Shown here piece after piece: positions 1 through 6,599 of a stretch of DNA of 34,516 nt. Made by a program: the position numbers and the translations under genes. The stretch is from contig JAFGSX010000590.1 in assembly GCA_016934455.1 (NCBI GenBank), positions 1-34,516 on the forward strand, read 5' to 3'. Source of the DNA: Deltaproteobacteria bacterium. Lineage in GTDB: Bacteria; Myxococcota; JACRCW01; JAFGSX01. The notes below the pieces were generated by a model, which saw only the letters and a program-made list of their open reading frames with translations, did no database searches and had not been told where the DNA came from. Within the stretch, counting starts at the first letter, position 1. The number at the start of each line of letters is the position of its first letter.

Positions 1-258
1 CCGCGCGTCGTACACCGCGCGGTGCAGCGGCCACTCGCCGAACAGCCGGTGCCGCCCGCGCAGCACCTTGCCGCCGCGATCGACGACGAGCAGGTCGTCG
101 ATCTCGACCAGGCGTTTGGAGTACGCCGTCGGGGTCGCGACGAAGCGGCCGTCGTCGTCGCGAACGCTGACGTTGCCATCGTGGTTGGCGACCCAGCCGC
201 GCGCGTGCAGCTCGCGGGCGTAGCGCGCCACCTCGGCCAGGCGCTTGCGGTCAACCAT
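1..258 (-). CDS. Class II aldolase/adducin-family protein, N-terminal part (runs off window)
   Basis: Only the first 86 codons lie in the window. The N-terminus carries a helix rich in Arg/Ala, then the class II aldolase signature GNVSVR at residues 28-33, which forms the phosphate-binding region in fuculose- and rhamnulose-phosphate aldolases. The zinc-binding histidines lie further on and are outside the window, so activity cannot be judged. The ATG at 258 overlaps the TGA of the upstream vertex-protein gene (253-251), so the two are translationally coupled. Class II aldolases sit beside several BMC-P genes in the sugar-phosphate microcompartments of the Planctomycetes-Verrucomicrobia type, where they split fuculose- or rhamnulose-phosphate to lactaldehyde; a comparable role is inferred here. 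Other members (ribulose-5-P epimerase, adducin-like) cannot be excluded. Confidence 0.75.
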   Translation of the reverse strand, partial: MVDRKRLAEVARYARELHARGWVANHDGNVSVRDDDGRFVATPTAYSKRLVEIDDLLVVDRGGKVLRGRHRLFGEWPLHRAVYDAR

Positions 259-535
259 GCGACGCCTGCGGCACGCTGTCCACCGCGTCGACCACCCCGA
301 TGATCAGCGAGCGGATCGGCGGCTCGCCGACGATGAGCTGACGCACGCCGTTGCCCTCGGTCATCACCAGCACCAGGTCGCCGGCTCCGGCTTGCACGCG
401 GTCGATGGCGAGAAAGGAGGCCGCGCACGGCTCGCCGCGGTCGTCGACCGGCTCGACCACCAGCAGCTTGTGACCCAGGTAGGACTCGTGCTTGGCAGTC
501 TGGGTCACGCTGCCGAGCACCCGGCACAGCCTCAC
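251..535 (-). CDS. EutN/CcmL-family microcompartment vertex protein (BMC-P), copy 2
   Basis: A 94-residue protein, the usual size of the family. It opens with [10 protein letters not shown] and has the VEPVD stretch around residues 27-31, the AGDLVLV core at 50-57 and the closing IIGVVDAVD at 78-86, all typical of EutN/CcmL/PduN proteins. These form pentamers that close the twelve vertices of a bacterial microcompartment shell. The start is the GTG at 535, which overlaps the TGA of the preceding paralogue (534-532) in a GTGA arrangement; an upstream extension of the frame would run through the neighbour gene. It lies between another BMC-P gene and a class II aldolase gene, as expected inside a microcompartment operon. 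Family assignment is secure; the cargo pathway is not. Confidence 0.88.
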   Translation of the reverse strand: MRLCRVLGSVTQTAKHESYLGHKLLVVEPVDDRGEPCAASFLAIDRVQAGAGDLVLVMTEGNGVRQLIVGEPPIRSLIIGVVDAVDSVPQASHG

Positions 536-840
536 GGTGCCCGCCTCAGATGCGTCCGGCCGGGGTCGACGACGTCCACGCTGTCTACGATGCCGACGAT
601 CGCGGCGTCGACCGGCACGAATTTGTCGGGCATGGCCAGCGACGCCTCGCGGCTGCCGACCAGCGACACCAGATCGCCGGGGCCGGCGCGCACGGTCGGG
701 TCGCACGCCACCTCGGGCTCGCGCGTGCTCTTGCCGGCATGGTCGACCGGCTGCACCACCAGGAACTTGATGCCGTCGAGACCCGGCACCTTGCGGGTGG
801 CGACCACGGTGCCGATGACGCGTCCCAGATACAAGCTCAC
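532..840 (-). CDS. EutN/CcmL-family microcompartment vertex protein (BMC-P), copy 1
   Basis: A 102-residue EutN/CcmL-type protein. Visible family marks are the N-terminal strand [15 protein letters not shown], the FLVVQPVD segment at residues 26-33, [11 protein letters not shown] at 53-63 and [12 protein letters not shown] at 80-91. The start is a GTG at 840; there is only a weak ribosome-binding site (GGA just before). It is clearly a diverged paralogue of the next gene rather than a recent copy: the cores match but the loops differ. Two or three distinct BMC-P proteins per locus are known in several metabolosome types and let different vertices carry different pentamers. It follows the HD-GYP gene by 47 bases on the same strand, so read-through from that promoter is possible. 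Confidence 0.85.
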   Translation of the reverse strand: MSLYLGRVIGTVVATRKVPGLDGIKFLVVQPVDHAGKSTREPEVACDPTVRAGPGDLVSLVGSREASLAMPDKFVPVDAAIVGIVDSVDVVDPGRTHLRRAP

Positions 841-887
841 TCCGCGACTACCGCCTGCGCCTTTGTAGCCCGGCCAGCGCGGCACCG

Positions 888-2042
888 TCAATGCGCGCCG
901 CTGCCCGCGGCGGCTCCGGCCGCGCCAGGCGCGCGCAGCGTCGGCAGCTCGTGTCTCCGGGCGGCGGCCATCTCGTCGAGCTGGGCGCGAATGGCGACCC
1001 ACTCGGCGATCGGCACCGCGACGAAGGCGCTGGCCACGACCGGATCGAACTGGCTGCCCGAACAGCGGTTCACCTCGGCGATGGCCACCTCTGGCTCGCG
1101 GCCCTCGCGGTAGGGCCGGTCGCTGGTGATGGCGTCGTAGGTATCGACCACGGCGAAGATGCGCGCTCCGATCACGATCTGATCGCCGCGCAGCCCCTGC
1201 GGGTAGCCTTTGCCGTCAAAGCGCTCGTGGTGGTGCAGCACGACCAGCGCCGCGCCGTGCAGGAATTCTACCGGCTGGATCAGGTCGTGCCCGATCTTCG
1301 GGTGCTGCTTCATCTCGGCCCACTCGGCCTCGTCGAGCGCAGCGGGTTTGAGCAGCACCGAATCGCGCACGCCGATCTTGCCGATGTCGTGCAGCAGCGC
1401 GCCCTGCTCGACCACGGTCAGCTCCGGCTCGGTGATCCCGAGCTGCTGCGCCAGCCGCCGCGCGTAGAGAGCCACCCGCCGCGAATGCCACTGGGTCTCG
1501 GTGTCGCGAAAGTCGAGCGCCGAGATCAGCCCGTCGAGCAGGTTGGCAGTGCGCTCGTGCACCAGACGGTCGAGCCGCTCGTTGGTGTGGCGCAGCAGCT
1601 CGTTCTGGCGCTGCACCGCCTGCTGCAGGGCGCGGTTCTCGCGCTGCAGCCGGGCCATCCGCACGCCCTCGGAGACCGCGCTGAACAGCTCGGCCGGCTT
1701 CCAGGGCTTGGCCACCACCCGCTGTACGCCGCCGCGATTGACCGCGTCGCTCACCGTGTCGAAATCGGTGTTGGCGGTGATCAGCAGTCGCGCCGCCTCG
1801 GGCGACGCCTCGGCCACCTTGGCCAGCAGCTCGCTGCCGACCATCTCGGGCATGCGATAGTCGCTGAGCACCACGTCAAACGGCTGCTGCGCGCGCTCGG
1901 CATCGAGCACGAGGTCGAACGCGACGCTCGGTCGGCTGGCGGTGACGACGTCGAAGCCCTGGCGCTCGAGCAGGCGGCCGAGCGCGACCAGGATCACCTC
2001 GTCATCGTCGACCACCAGCACGCGCGCCTGGGACCCGGTCAT
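888..2042 (-). CDS. Response regulator with HD-GYP output domain (predicted c-di-GMP phosphodiesterase)
   Basis: A 384-residue two-domain signalling protein. Residues 6-125 are a receiver domain: acidic pair D12/D13, phospho-acceptor D61 in LSDYRMP, and K112 in AKPW. A coiled helix follows (about 130-165), then an HD-GYP domain from about 165 to 345 with the metal-binding HD in LLHDIGKIG (H218, D219), HHERFDGKGYP at 271-281 and the VVDTYDAIT stretch at 298-306. This family hydrolyses cyclic di-GMP (some members cGAMP). The HHE-GYP motif is complete, so activity is expected. The tail after 360 is Ala-rich and likely disordered. The ATG at 2042 was chosen because GAGGGAG lies just upstream and the receiver domain starts there. 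The partner kinase is not in the window. It is divergent from uvrC and lies upstream of the microcompartment genes. Confidence 0.9.
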   Translation of the reverse strand: MTGSQARVLVVDDDEVILVALGRLLERQGFDVVTASRPSVAFDLVLDAERAQQPFDVVLSDYRMPEMVGSELLAKVAEASPEAARLLITANTDFDTVSDAVNRGGVQRVVAKPWKPAELFSAVSEGVRMARLQRENRALQQAVQRQNELLRHTNERLDRLVHERTANLLDGLISALDFRDTETQWHSRRVALYARRLAQQLGITEPELTVVEQGALLHDIGKIGVRDSVLLKPAALDEAEWAEMKQHPKIGHDLIQPVEFLHGAALVVLHHHERFDGKGYPQGLRGDQIVIGARIFAVVDTYDAITSDRPYREGREPEVAIAEVNRCSGSQFDPVVASAFVAVPIAEWVAIRAQLDEMAAARRHELPTLRAPGAAGAAAGSGAH

Positions 2043-2061
2043 CGCTCCCTCTCGTCGGCCT

Positions 2062-2096
2062 GCGCCGATCGTCAAAATATGACGCGAAATCGGCGC
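2062..2096. promoter_or_regulatory. Nested inverted repeat in the leader of the HD-GYP gene
   Basis: The outer arms GCGCCGAT (2062-2069) and ATCGGCGC (2089-2096) are perfect complements. The inner arms CGTCA (2070-2074) and TGACG (2080-2084) are also perfect, around the loop AAATA. Only four bases (2085-2088) are unpaired, so the whole forms a 13-bp dyad with one bulge. It lies 20-54 bases upstream of the HD-GYP start codon, in the region shared with divergent uvrC. It could be an operator for a dimeric repressor or a stem-loop in the mRNA leader. No follow-on T-run is present, so it is not a simple terminator. Confidence 0.5.
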
Positions 2097-2125
2097 CAGA
2101 TCCATCTTTTCCAAAACGCCGGCGC

Positions 2126-2153
2126 TTGCCGCGAAGCGCCGGACCGCTATGCT
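2126..2153 (+). promoter_or_regulatory. Putative sigma70 promoter of uvrC (leaderless start)
   Basis: TTGCCG at 2126-2131, a 16-base spacer, and TATGCT at 2148-2153. Transcription would be expected to begin about 6-7 bases downstream, at or next to the GTG start codon at 2160. uvrC has no recognisable Shine-Dalgarno sequence, which fits a leaderless mRNA. Prediction from sequence only. Confidence 0.4.
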
Positions 2154-2159
2154 GATGGC

Positions 2160-4109
2160 GTGGATCGCGGGCCGACACTCCCCGGCAGCGCGCTCGATCG
2201 GCTGGCCGACAAGCTGGCCCATTTGCCGGCCGAGCCCGGCGTCTACCTGATGCGCGACGCCCGCGGCGCGATCTTCTACGTCGGCAAGGCCGGCAACCTG
2301 CGCCAGCGCGTGCGCTCCTATTTTCACCACGGCGGCGACGAGCGCGCCTTTGTCCAGCTCCTCGACCAGATGCTGGCCGATATCGAGATCGCGGTGGTCT
2401 CCAGCGAGCACGAGGCGCTGCTGCTCGAAAACCAGTTGATCAAACAGCACCGGCCGCGCTTCAACGTGCGGCTGCGCGACGACAAGAACTACCTGAGCCT
2501 GCGCCTCGACGACACCGGCTACGCCGCGGCCGACCGCGGCCAGGCCGTCAAACGGCACCGGCTCTTCCCGCGGCTCGAGGTGACGCGGCGGCGGCAGCGC
2601 GATGGCGCCCGTTACTTCGGTCCCTACACCTCGGCGCTGGCGGTGCGCGAGACGCTGCGCCTGGTCAACCACCACTTCGGCCTGCGCACCTGCAGCGATC
2701 GCACGCTGCTCCACCGGAAGCGGCCCTGCATCATGCACCAGATGGGGCGCTGCAGCGCCCCCTGCTGCCGCAGCGTGGCGGTCGACGAATATCGGGCGCG
2801 AATCGCGGACGTGGTGCTGTTGCTCGGCGGTCGCCAGGTCGAGCTGTGCGCGCTGCTGCGCCAGCGCATGCAGCAGGCGAGCGCGGCGCAGGCCTACGAG
2901 GCGGCGGCGCGGCTGCGCGATCAGGTGCGCGCGGTCGAGAAGGTGATGCAGGCTCAACCGACGCCATCCGGCAAGCTGGTCGACCGCGACCTGATCGGCT
3001 ACGCCCGCAGCGGACCGCTGCTGTGCGCGGTGCTGGTGCCGCAGCGCAACGGCCTGCTCGGCGCGCCGCGGCTGCACCGCTTTGACGATCTGGTCGCGCC
3101 CGACGACGAGGTCCTCTCCAGCCTGCTGGTGCAGCTCTACCAGGCCGCGGCGGATACCGAGCTGCCGGACCAGGTGCTGCTGCCCCTGGCGCTGCCGGAC
3201 GCGGCCGGGCTGGCGCACTGGTTGAGCGGTCGGCGGCGGCGCCGCCGGGTGTCGGTGCGGGCACCGCGGCGCGGGCCGGCGCACCGCTTGCTCGAGGTGG
3301 CGCAGCGCAACGCGCAAAACGCGCTGGCCGAGGCGCAGCGCTCCCGCGAGACCCGACAGCAGGAGAGCCAGCGGCTGCAGCGGCTGCTGCGCCTGGAGCA
3401 GCCGCCGCGCTGCATCGAGTGCTTCGACGTGTCGACGCTGCAGGGGCAGGCCGCGGTCGCCTCCAAGGTCCGCTTTGTCGACGGCGCCGCCGAGCGATCC
3501 GGCTACCGCCGCTATCTGATCAAGAACGTGGTCGGCCAGGACGACTTCGCCATGCTGTACGAGGTGCTGACCCGCCGGCTGCGGCGCGGCCTGCGGGAGG
3601 GCGACCTGCCCGACCTGCTGCTGGTGGACGGCGGGCCGGGTCAGTTGGCCGTCGCCGCCGCGGCCTGCCGCGACCTCGGCGTGCGCGGGCTGCCGATCGC
3701 CGGCATCGCCAAGAGCCGGGTCATCGATGACGGCGCCTACCGCGGCGAGGCGCCGGTGCGCTCGCCCGAGCGGCTCTACCTGGCCGGCCGCAAGAACCCG
3801 ATCGCGCTGCTGCCCCACAGCGCCGAGCGCGCGCTGATCGAGCGCATCCGCGACGAGGCGCACCGCTTTGCCATCGCGTTCCATCGTCAGCGCCGGAACC
3901 GGCGCTCGCTGCACAGCGCGCTGGCCGAGATCCCCGGCGTCGGCCCGCGGCTGAGCCGCCGCCTGCTGCGCCAGTTCGGCAGCGTGCGCGCGCTGCGGCA
4001 GGCCGACGTCGCTCGGCTCCAGCAGGTCGGCGGCGTCTCGGCGCGGCTGGCGCAGACCATCCTCTGCCACCTGGCCGCGGACGCGCCCCTTGCTGCCCGG
4101 CCGGGCTGA
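2160..4109 (+). CDS. uvrC: UvrABC excinuclease subunit C
   Basis: A 649-residue UvrC, normal length. It makes the two incisions on either side of a lesion in the UvrB-DNA complex. In order: GIY-YIG nuclease domain (GVY at 27-29, then FYVGKAGNLRQRVRSYF), a linker with four cysteines in the pattern RTC...RPC...GRC..PC that in E. coli UvrC binds a 4Fe-4S cluster, a UVR helix pair (around AQAYEAAARLRDQ) that contacts UvrB, the RNase H-like endonuclease domain with the acidic residues in IECFDVST and LLVDGGPGQL and the His in RDEAHRFAI, and a C-terminal tandem helix-hairpin-helix (IPGVGPRLSRRLL). The GTG at 2160 is the first codon that gives the family N-terminus; no better start lies nearby. A LexA-type box was not seen in front of it. 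The central part carries unusual Arg-rich runs (about 355-365). Confidence 0.96.
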   Translation: MDRGPTLPGSALDRLADKLAHLPAEPGVYLMRDARGAIFYVGKAGNLRQRVRSYFHHGGDERAFVQLLDQMLADIEIAVVSSEHEALLLENQLIKQHRPRFNVRLRDDKNYLSLRLDDTGYAAADRGQAVKRHRLFPRLEVTRRRQRDGARYFGPYTSALAVRETLRLVNHHFGLRTCSDRTLLHRKRPCIMHQMGRCSAPCCRSVAVDEYRARIADVVLLLGGRQVELCALLRQRMQQASAAQAYEAAARLRDQVRAVEKVMQAQPTPSGKLVDRDLIGYARSGPLLCAVLVPQRNGLLGAPRLHRFDDLVAPDDEVLSSLLVQLYQAAADTELPDQVLLPLALPDAAGLAHWLSGRRRRRRVSVRAPRRGPAHRLLEVAQRNAQNALAEAQRSRETRQQESQRLQRLLRLEQPPRCIECFDVSTLQGQAAVASKVRFVDGAAERSGYRRYLIKNVVGQDDFAMLYEVLTRRLRRGLREGDLPDLLLVDGGPGQLAVAAAACRDLGVRGLPIAGIAKSRVIDDGAYRGEAPVRSPERLYLAGRKNPIALLPHSAERALIERIRDEAHRFAIAFHRQRRNRRSLHSALAEIPGVGPRLSRRLLRQFGSVRALRQADVARLQQVGGVSARLAQTILCHLAADAPLAARPG

Positions 4110-4140
4110 TGTTAGAGCCGTTGTCGTCGTGCGATGACGC

Positions 4141-4171
4141 GCTGGCCGGGAGCCCTGGGCGGGCGGCCAGC
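4141..4171 (+). terminator. Weak hairpin after uvrC
   Basis: GCTGGCC (4141-4147) and GGCCAGC (4165-4171) are perfect complements flanking a 17-base G-rich loop, followed by TCTTGCT. The T content after the stem is poor, so this is at best a weak terminator for uvrC. It ends 23 bases before the tolQ start codon. Confidence 0.25.
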
Positions 4172-4194
4172 TCTTGCTCGGCCGGGGAGCGCAG

Positions 4195-4926
4195 ATGCCG
4201 CAATCGGTGATCCACGTCTTCGTCGCCCAGACCGGATCGGTGACCGAGATCTCGTTCTGGCAGATGATCACCCACTCGGGGCCGCTGGTCTTCAGCGTGC
4301 TGCTGCTGCTGGTGGTGGCCTCGGTCGCCTCGTGGGCGGTGATCGGATACAAGGCCTACCTGGTGCGTCAGGCGCAGTTGCACTCGGTCTCGTTTCTCGA
4401 GTCCTTCTGGCAGTCCAAGAGGTTGGACGAGATCTTCGGCGAGAGCGAGAAGTACCAGCGCAGCCCGATCGCCCAGGTCTTCCGCGCCGGCTACGTCGAG
4501 CTGGCCAAGGTCAAGCAGCGCGCCCAGAGCAAGGAGGAGCAGGGCGCCGAGGTGGCCACGCTCGATCCCTCGACCAACATCGAGCGCGCGCTGCGCCGCG
4601 CCACCACCAGCGAGCTGACCCACCTCGAGACGCTGGTGCCGTTCCTGGCCACGGTCGGCTCGACCTCGCCCTTTGTCGGGCTGTTCGGCACGGTGATCGG
4701 AATCATGAAGGCTTTCCGCGACATCGGCAACGTCGGCAGCGCCAACCTGGCGACCGTGGCGCCGGGTATCGCCGAGGCGCTGATCGCCACCGCAGCGGGC
4801 CTGGCCGCTGCCATCCCGGCGGTCATCGCCTACAACTACTTCAACTCCAAGATCAAGGTGCTGGCGAGCGAGATGGATAATTTTTCCGCCGACTTCATGA
4901 ATATCGTGCGGCGGCATTTTTTCTAG
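4195..4926 (+). CDS. tolQ: TolQ/ExbB-family proton channel subunit
   Basis: A 243-residue MotA/TolQ/ExbB protein. A first membrane helix spans about residues 31-53; a cytoplasmic loop follows; two further helices (about 145-165 and 190-212) are in the conserved stretch with LATVGSTSPFVGLFGTVIGI and PGIAEALIATAAGLAAAIPA. It forms the pentameric stator that, with TolR, converts proton flow into movement of the TolA-like partner. The ATG at 4195 is preceded at five bases by GGGGAG; a TTG at 4174 in the same frame is less likely. Called TolQ rather than ExbB because tolR, a TolA-like gene and tolB follow on the same strand. Spacing to tolR is 36 bases. Confidence 0.9.
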   Translation: MPQSVIHVFVAQTGSVTEISFWQMITHSGPLVFSVLLLLVVASVASWAVIGYKAYLVRQAQLHSVSFLESFWQSKRLDEIFGESEKYQRSPIAQVFRAGYVELAKVKQRAQSKEEQGAEVATLDPSTNIERALRRATTSELTHLETLVPFLATVGSTSPFVGLFGTVIGIMKAFRDIGNVGSANLATVAPGIAEALIATAAGLAAAIPAVIAYNYFNSKIKVLASEMDNFSADFMNIVRRHFF

Positions 4927-4962
4927 GCCGTCAGCCGGGGTCGCCCGTTGGAGGAGTGAGAA

Positions 4963-5382
4963 ATGGCATTCACGACCCGCACCGGCCCCGAGGCCATGAG
5001 CGAGATCAACGTCACGCCGCTGGTCGACGTGATGCTGGTGCTGCTCATCATATTCATGATCACCGCGCCGCTGCTCGCGCAGGGCGTCAAGGTGGACCTG
5101 CCCAAGACCAAATCGACCCAGATCGAGAGCAAGGAGCAGAAGCTGGTGCTCACCATGACCGCCGAGGGCAAGTACTTCATCGGCGAGACCGAGGTGCCGC
5201 GGGAAAATCTGTCGGCCGTGCTGTCCAGCAACGCCAAGCTCAAGCGCGACCGCGAGCTGTACCTGCACGCCGACCGCAAGCTGCCGTACGGCGACGTGGT
5301 CGCGGTGATGTCGCTGGTCAAGGAAGCCGGGGTCGAGTCGCTGGGCATGGTGACCGACCCGCTCGAGATCGAGCGCAAGTGA
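4963..5382 (+). CDS. tolR: TolR/ExbD-family stator protein
   Basis: A 139-residue protein with the family plan: short cytoplasmic N-terminus with SEINVTPLVDVMLVLLIIF, where D22 is the membrane aspartate used for proton transfer, one membrane helix (about 21-38), then a periplasmic domain ending in VTDPLEIERK. The start ATG has a strong ribosome-binding site (GGAGGAG about six bases upstream). The sequence LPYGDVVAVMSLVKEAGV at the C-terminal side is typical of ExbD/TolR. Together with the upstream channel subunit it would energise the TolA-like protein encoded one base downstream of its stop codon. Confidence 0.92.
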   Translation: MAFTTRTGPEAMSEINVTPLVDVMLVLLIIFMITAPLLAQGVKVDLPKTKSTQIESKEQKLVLTMTAEGKYFIGETEVPRENLSAVLSSNAKLKRDRELYLHADRKLPYGDVVAVMSLVKEAGVESLGMVTDPLEIERK

Positions 5383-5383
5383 G

Positions 5384-6133
5384 ATGAGCGGCCGCACCGC
5401 CTCCCATAGCTACAGCTACCTGCGGCCCCGCCAGCGCGGCTTCTGGTGGGTGTTCCTGGTCTCGACCGCGCTGCACGCGGTGGCCATCGCGACCTACGCG
5501 CTGGGCACGGCGCAGCGGCGGCCGACCATCGACTTTTCGACCGATGTCATCCAGACCAAGCTGGTGCGCCTGGGCCGGCCGCGCGACCCCAAGCTGCTGC
5601 CGCGCATCGTCAAGACGCCGGCCGCGGCGCCGACGGAGAAGCTGATCAGCACCAAGGACGACGGCGAGAAGGAGAAGCTGGACGAGAAGCGCGACGAGAA
5701 GATGCGGGAGGCGCTGCGCAAGATCGAGGAGGAGGAAAGGCGCCGGCAGGCGCTGCAGCGCATCGCCGAGCGGGTGGGCAAGGACGAGACCGAGGGCAAT
5801 CCCGAGGGCAGCGCCTTCGGCAGCGACGACCAGGCCGGCCCGATGTCGCTGGCGCAGGCCTACTTCGCGCGGCTGCAGGAGCACATCCGCAGCAACTACA
5901 GCCTGCCGAGCATCCTGTCCGACGCCGAGCGGAGACGGCTGCAGGCGACCATCACGGTCTACATCGCGGCGGACGGCCGGATCAGCCGGCACGAGGTCGA
6001 GCAGTCGTCGGGCAACGACGTGTTCGACCAGGCGCTCGAGGCGGCGATCCTGCGCGCCTCGCCGGTGCCCGAGCCGCCGGTGTTCCTGCGCGATACGGTC
6101 GCCAAGGGCGTCTCGCTGCGGTTCAAACCTTAG
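5384..6133 (+). CDS. tolA: TolA/TonB-like energy-transducing protein
   Basis: A 249-residue protein with a cytoplasmic Arg/Tyr-rich tip, one membrane helix (about 20-40), a Lys/Glu/Arg-rich helical stretch (about 85-135) and a TonB_C/TolA-like C-terminal domain (about 150-249, with TVYIAADGRISRHEV and AILRASPVPEPP). Inside the helix, S27 and H31 have the same four-residue spacing as the S16/H20 pair of E. coli TonB that contacts the stator. It is shorter than E. coli TolA. Its position directly after tolR and before tolB suggests the TolA role in outer-membrane constriction; a TonB-type role in transport cannot be excluded from the fold alone. The stop of tolR is one base upstream. Confidence 0.8.
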   Translation: MSGRTASHSYSYLRPRQRGFWWVFLVSTALHAVAIATYALGTAQRRPTIDFSTDVIQTKLVRLGRPRDPKLLPRIVKTPAAAPTEKLISTKDDGEKEKLDEKRDEKMREALRKIEEEERRRQALQRIAERVGKDETEGNPEGSAFGSDDQAGPMSLAQAYFARLQEHIRSNYSLPSILSDAERRRLQATITVYIAADGRISRHEVEQSSGNDVFDQALEAAILRASPVPEPPVFLRDTVAKGVSLRFKP

Positions 6134-6150
6134 GGCGGCGCTGCGCCCGC
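6132..6150. repeat. 19-base direct repeat, copy 1
   Basis: AGGGCGGCGCTGCGCCCGC begins at the tolA stop codon and is found again, identical, at 6490-6508. The core GGGCG...CGCCC can fold on itself. The two copies bracket most of the non-coding gap ahead of tolB. Confidence 0.6.
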
Positions 6151-6152
6151 CC

Positions 6153-6177
6153 CCCGTCGAGGGTGAACCTCGACGGG
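6153..6177 (+). terminator. Strong hairpin after tolA, without T-run
   Basis: CCCGTCGAGG (6153-6162) pairs perfectly with CCTCGACGGG (6168-6177) around the loop GTGAA, a 10-bp GC-rich stem 19 bases after the tolA stop. It is followed by A and a C-run, not T, so it may be an mRNA 3'-end stabiliser or a Rho-linked pause rather than an intrinsic terminator. Confidence 0.4.
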
Positions 6178-6489
6178 ACCCCCCACCCGGCTCGCGCCGC
6201 TGTGCGGCGCGGCCACGCGATGTCTGGTGCTGACAACACTGACGCCTGGGCTACCGGCTGGGGTTGTGGGCGGCCTTGCAGTCGCAGGCTCTTGTCGAGT
6301 AGGCGTCGACCGGGGCGTTGCGACGAGAGCGGAGGCAAGCCCGAGGCGGGGCGCCGAGACCGATGCAGCTTTGGGACATTCCGTGTCGACAGAGTCACGC
6401 TCGCATCGCAAACGCAGCGGGCAGATGGTCCAGCTCCCGCCGAGGGGCGCCGCCGAGAAGCAATGCCCCGGGCGACGGCTACAGAAAAC

Positions 6490-6508
6490 AGGGCGGCGCT
6501 GCGCCCGC
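6490..6508. repeat. 19-base direct repeat, copy 2
   Basis: Identical to the copy at 6132-6150, 358 bases downstream of it. The flanks differ apart from a few bases, so only this core is repeated. Confidence 0.6.
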
Positions 6509-6599
6509 TCGCCAAAACCAGCACTGGCGCCGCCGGGCGCGCTTTACTATTCTTCTTCGGTATTTCGTCCAAGCCGAGCAGCCCGAGAGGAGGGGTTGA

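Larger units (their letters stand above)
6134..6599. other. 466-base non-coding gap between tolA and tolB
   Basis: No convincing gene was seen on either strand; open frames here lack family-like sequence and ribosome-binding sites. It holds the hairpin at 6153-6177, the two 19-base direct repeats (6132-6150, 6490-6508), and near its end a short A/T-rich patch (6543-6563) followed by the tolB ribosome-binding site. The patch contains TTTACTATTCTT, which recurs upstream of the pil genes and may be a promoter element. A gap this long inside a tol cluster is unusual and suggests that tolB has its own promoter. Confidence 0.6.

Noticed and set aside
2160-2460. GIY-YIG domain as a homing endonuclease
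   Set aside because: It continues into complete UvrC domains of normal length.
4110-4194. Promoter for tolQ
   Set aside because: No pair of -35 and -10 elements with acceptable spacing could be recognised in the 85-base gap.
2043-4352. Extension of the HD-GYP reading frame far upstream on the minus strand
   Set aside because: It runs antisense through the whole of uvrC, is low in family-like sequence, and the receiver domain with its ribosome-binding site begins at 2042. Long antisense frames are expected at this GC content.
6132-6508. 19-base repeats as ends of an insertion sequence
   Set aside because: They are direct, not inverted, no transposase frame lies between them, and no target duplication is visible.
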